This document shows, in pieces, positions 60,386 through 64,000 of a stretch of DNA of 64,000 nt; position 1 is the first letter of the stretch, and every line of letters starts with the position of its first letter. The notes beneath the pieces are model-generated. The model saw only the letters and a list, made by a program, of their open reading frames with translations. It had not been told where the DNA came from and searched no databases. Position numbers and translations under genes: made by a program. Origin of the DNA: Bacteroidota bacterium (GTDB lineage Bacteria > Bacteroidota > Bacteroidia > AKYH767-A > OLB10); NCBI GenBank assembly GCA_016721435.1, contig JADKIC010000004.1, positions 62,001-126,000 of the forward strand. Direction: 5' to 3'.

Positions 60386-60843
60386 CGCGGATAAAATGGG
60401 ATTGCGCCATAAGCCTTTCTGTTTTACAGAACATGGTGTTTTACAAAGTGCATCTGTGCTTAAAAGTAACAGGGCAAAACAAATGAGTATTCGCATCATA
60501 GAAGTTTTCATTAAGATGCGTGAGCTGCTGATGACCCATAAAGATATTTTGTTAAAGATGGAAGCACTCGAAAGGCAAGTAGAGAATAACAGTGTAGATA
60601 TCCAAAATATCTTTCATGCCTTAAAACAACTTCTCGGTCCACCACCATCTGCGCCGGCAAGGAAAATCGGGTATAAGTGAGGAGGTTTTTCTTTAGGAAA
60701 TGATGAAATTGAATTGAAGTGTGAACAGTGGGTGTAGTGTCTGTGGGAATTAATTAAACGGCAAAGTGGAAGATTTTTTAAGTGAAAGAATAGAATTATT
60801 TTGATAATGATTTTTAAGCAACAAGTGAATCTGTGTATCACCA

Positions 60844-61900
60844 ATGGAAGGGCGTCCTCAGAAAAATAATTTTCAGGTAGCAAGCGTACACTTTTTTATC
60901 TGAAATAAAAGAGAAAATCCATCAAGCTCAATACGAAGCCTTGAAACAGGTAAATAAAACGCTGTTGACTTTGTATTGGGAAATCGGAAAAAGCATTGTA
61001 GAGAAGCAATTAGAATTTGGTTGGGGTAAATCTATTGTTGAAACATTGTCGAGAGATTTGCAAAATGAATTTCCGGGCATTCGGGGCTACTCCACTCAAA
61101 ATCTATGGTACATGAGGCAAATGTATCTTGAATACAAGGATAATACAAAACTCCAACCACTGGTTGGAGAAATTAGCTGGAGTCTTAACCTTTTGATAAT
61201 GAGTAAATGCAAAGATGATTTAGAACGAGAATATTATATCCAAATGACTAAAAAATACGGATGGTCAAAGAATGTATTGATCCATCATTTAGATGGTAAA
61301 TCATATGAGAAGTTTTTACTTAACCAAACCAACTTTGATACTGTAATACCCGAAAAATTTAAACACCAGGCTAAACTCGCGGTAAAGGATGAATATAACT
61401 TTGATTTTTTGGAAATAGACGAATTTCACAACGAGAGGGAATTAGAGTTAGCCCTGATGAAAAATATCCGAAAGTTTTTATTGGAAATGGGCGGAGACTT
61501 TGCGTTTATCGGCAATCAATTTAAAATACAAGTAGGCGATGAAGATTTTTATATTGAATTGCTCTTGTATCACCGAAAGTTAAAATCATTAATAGCGATC
61601 GAACTAAAGACCGGAAAGTTTAAACCCGAGTATGCAGGAAAAATGAACTTTTATTTGGCCGTATTGGACGATAGGGTAAAACTTGAAGATGAAAATCCCT
61701 CTATTGGTATCATCATCTGTAAAAGTAAAAGTAAAACGATAGTAGAATATGCCCTAAAGAATTTATCCGGTCCAATAGGAATAGCCGGGTACACGCTCAC
61801 CAATACGCTTCCAAAGGAATATAGTGACTTGCTTCCTTCCCCTAAGGAAATTGAAGAAAAACTATCCGGATTTATGGATGGACTGCCAGAAGAAAAATAA
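60844..61900 (+). CDS. DUF1016 (YhcG-type) PD-(D/E)XK nuclease-like protein (one frame break)
   Basis: About 351 residues. The N-terminal DUF1016_N domain has LTLYWEIGKSIVEKQ and GYSTQNLWYMRQMYLEY. The C-terminal nuclease-like domain has FAFIGNQFKIQVGDEDFYIE, LLLYHRKLKSLIAIELKTGK and GKMNFYLAVLDD. The residues D..E.K (GDEDFYIELLLYHR, AIELKTGKF) fit a PD-(D/E)XK active site. An in-frame stop precedes the second frame, but removing one T from the T run at 60892-60897 joins it to the ATG at 60844 and gives VHFLSEIKEKIHQAQYEALK, the normal N terminus. The family is associated with mobile elements; exact role unknown. It is next to an ORF6N locus, another phage-type domain. Confidence 0.85.
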
Positions 61901-62036
61901 TTTGGATAAGGCAAACACTTTTAGACATTCAATAATTTCCATCTTAAAACGTGGCGTGCGCAGCGATCGCGAGACTTCGCGACGCAGCGAACGCCGCGTT
62001 TACCTTTCAGCAGAAACGAAGTAGGCTTCCTGATTT

Positions 62037-64000
62037 TTATTCCACCATGAGTTTCCCGCGCGTAATTAATCCGGAAGGTGTCATGACTTCATAAAAGTAG
62101 ATACCACTGTTTAATTTATTACGCTGAATTCGGATAGCCGGACTGTTAGAGGTGCTAATAGAAACGGTTTTTCCTTTTACATCCGTTAGGGTTAAATAGT
62201 AATTGCCGGTTTCATTGGTTTTAATCGTCAGGATTGCCTCTGTATCGAAAGGGTTGGGTTGTACGTAGGAGAACAGCGTTTCAGCCGCCGGAGTGTCGGT
62301 GATGCCGGTAAACCCGGTGATGGTATTGGAAGTACTGTTCGTAATAACCGGGACGTTGTAATCAAAGTAGATAGCGGCTGCATTTTGAATCACCGTATTC
62401 ATTGGCAATCCCGCCACCGGGAGAATGCTGAATTGCACCAGGCCGTGACTGTTAGGTTCATCCGTTGTACTGTCGGGTAAAAGAATTTGATCGAAACGGA
62501 ATTCAAGAACATTACCATTTTTTATAGTCCTCGTCACCGGATAACTAGCACTGATAAATTGAAACGAATTCAAATCAAGGAATGGACTAATGGTATCCCG
62601 TATAATAACTGTAAAGGCTGTATCGTTCCCGGTGTTCTGGAAATTGATTTGATATTTTAGCAGTTCCTGATGTCCAATATTGCCCGTTGGTTCAACGGTT
62701 TTATTGTTCGGATCAAAGGAAGCCTGAACAAGAGGATAACAATACGCATAGTTGTTCATCGGAACGGAATCTCCCGCTAAGGGGATAGGCCACAGCACTG
62801 TTGTTTAAAACAGTTCCTGCCGGAGTGGCAGAATTCAATTCGGTATTCATTAAGTGCTGAATAGCTTCTCCCGGCTTCAGATTGGTGTAGGAAAATGTCA
62901 ACGTGTTGCCATTGATGCTTTGTGGAGTCGAACCTGATAAGTAATTGAGGTTGTTGTCTAATGTAACCGTGGCAATATTACTGACTGTATCCGTGCCGTT
63001 GTTTTTTACGACCAGAAAATAATTTGGCCGCGAGCCCGGGCGGTGCATGGTGGCATTCAATGAGGCGCTGATATCAGTGATGCCGGGCAGCATTTTAACT
63101 CCGAAATGGAGAGTGTCAATAGTTTGTCCGAAGGGAGTAATGATTTTTGGTGAAGGCGTTGACGTTATGATCCAATAGGGTTTGGGTTGCAATTGAATGG
63201 TGTAGGTAGGCGTATTACCGAAATAACGGAACCGGTAAATGCCGGAGGTATCCGTATCCATAGCAATGGCATTGGGATCTGCATTAAGTGATTCATCCGG
63301 CAGGGTGGGTTCATTGGCTTGTTGTGTACCATTGCCGTTTTTATCCCAAAATACTTTTCCGCTAAGCTGACCTGAAATTAAAACATTGTTCCGGTCCAAT
63401 CGAAAACAACCAAAAACATAGCCATTCAGATAAAGATAATCTGCATCGTGGGTCATCTCCTTCGGTTGGGTACAATAGGTAGTGGTGTCCATTCTTAAGC
63501 CGGCATTAATCGGTATCCATTTGTTACTGCTGTAAGAGCTGATATATACTCCTCTGTTAAATGTGGGGTTGGAAAAGAAATACAAGGTGTCAATAATCCG
63601 GATTTCACCCGGTAGATTACTCGTAGGATTCACACCGCTGATGAGTAGGTTCCATGTAGCGCCGGCATCGTAGGATCTGTAAATTTTACTGTAATTAAAG
63701 CAGGTGATAATGGTATCTTGAGTAATGGTAAAATCAACAACACGTTTTTCAATCGCGCTCAGGGCATTGTTGAGTACCGTCCAGCTGATTCCGGAATCCG
63801 CCGACATGAATAATCCTCCAGGAGTGCCGGCATATAGTTTATGCTGATGCCACCGTAATTTAGAAACTGTACTCGTTGTAAATCCGCTATTCGCTGCGAT
63901 CCAGGTGAGCCCACTGTCAAGCGATTTGTATACACCGCTGTTGGTGGTAGCCAGATACAATTCGGTGTTTCCTTTTATCATATCATTGGGGGAATAGGTG
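62037..64000 (-). CDS. T9SS-sorted surface protein with BNR-like repeats (N terminus outside window, one frame break)
   Basis: At least 650 residues; the frame is open to base 64000. Order: photosystem/sortilin-like BNR repeats (GVYKSLDSGLTWIAANSGF, GLFMSADSGISWTVLNN, YRSYDAGATWNLL), an SdrD-B-like segment (LSGKVFWDKNGNGTQQANEP), then two conserved-repeat (DUF11/DUF7619-like) modules (YFLVVKNNGTDTVSNIATV; YQINFQNTGNDTAFTVIIRD). A T9SS sorting domain closes it (VQPNPFDTEAILTI, GIYFYEVMTPSGLITRGKLM). The break near 62792 is cured by removing one C from a run of four (AYPLAGDSVPMNN). Likely surface-exposed; ligand unknown. Confidence 0.85.

Larger units (their letters stand above)
60016..60680 (+). 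pseudogene. Chimeric ORF6N-domain gene joined at a palindrome
   Basis: ORF6N is a DNA-binding domain of phage antirepressors and related bacterial proteins. The first frame encodes QIYLIREQKVMIDRDLAALY, GVETKRLKEAVRRN, ARFPVDFMFEMDNREFEIWR and then a short tail ending at 60300. After the 22-bp palindrome, a second frame restarts within the same domain: QAVKRNLDIFPKHFMFEMSD, DEF. After another shift comes NWRSQIVTSNFADKMGLRHK, PFCFTEHGVLQSASVLKS and a coiled-coil end. So the region around FMFEM occurs twice, from two different copies. The locus looks like a recombinant of two ORF6N genes and is probably not functional. Confidence 0.72.

Overview
The window reads as a chromosomal segment of a Bacteroidota bacterium. 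The evidence is type IX secretion (T9SS) C-terminal sorting domains on at least four large secreted proteins, promoters of the TAnnTTTG type, a bacillithiol synthase (BshC), an ORF6N-domain gene, TPR-containing hybrid histidine kinases, and dispersed intergenic palindromes. I cannot place it below phylum. No rRNA, tRNA or CRISPR array was recognised.

Layout. 1-6.0 kb: ftsY (5' end outside the window), a small secreted protein, rimO, bshC and a DUF853/YjgR-type ATPase. 6.2-7.3 kb: a frame-broken TetR regulator and the fused remnant of a higB-higA toxin-antitoxin pair. 7.5-10.8 kb: a GH13 glycosidase, an MFS transporter and a CoA-binding protein. 10.8-20.0 kb: a repetitive T9SS protein, a two-component system, a class III aminotransferase, valS and a dicarboxylate symporter. 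20.0-35.7 kb, all on the minus strand: a TPR hybrid kinase, a tail-fibre-like S74/T9SS protein, then a class I lanthipeptide locus (C39-peptidase ABC exporter, LanB dehydratase, LanC cyclase) headed by a complete phosphorelay (TPR hybrid kinase, HPt protein, LytTR regulator). 36.1-41.5 kb: two lipoproteins, an AsmA-like protein, aroC and a GNAT acetyltransferase. 41.5-43.7 kb: a frame-broken IS110-family transposase among hairpin repeats. 43.7-53.1 kb: a membrane TPR protein, a PLP aminotransferase, mannose-1-phosphate guanylyltransferase, a dolichol-phosphate-mannose-type glycosyltransferase, a deoxyhypusine-synthase-like protein, tilS and pabB. 53.4-64 kb: a giant GEVED/T9SS adhesin, yifB, a chimeric ORF6N gene with palindromes, a DUF1016 nuclease-like gene and a truncated T9SS protein at the right edge.

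The most interesting system is the lanthipeptide locus. Its genes are nearly contiguous and fit a chain in which a TPR sensor hybrid kinase passes phosphate via its receiver and a free HPt protein to a LytTR regulator. Three 21-bp-phased repeats that resemble LytTR boxes lie just upstream of a TAnnTTTG promoter at the head of the operon. No convincing LanA precursor is visible.

A caution applies throughout. About thirty single-base frame breaks, mostly in short homopolymers, hit otherwise well conserved genes, including valS, bshC and mannose-1-phosphate guanylyltransferase. This looks like sequencing or assembly error rather than biology. I therefore annotate such genes at full length, name the break, and reserve 'pseudogene' for loci whose damage goes beyond isolated indels or cannot be resolved.
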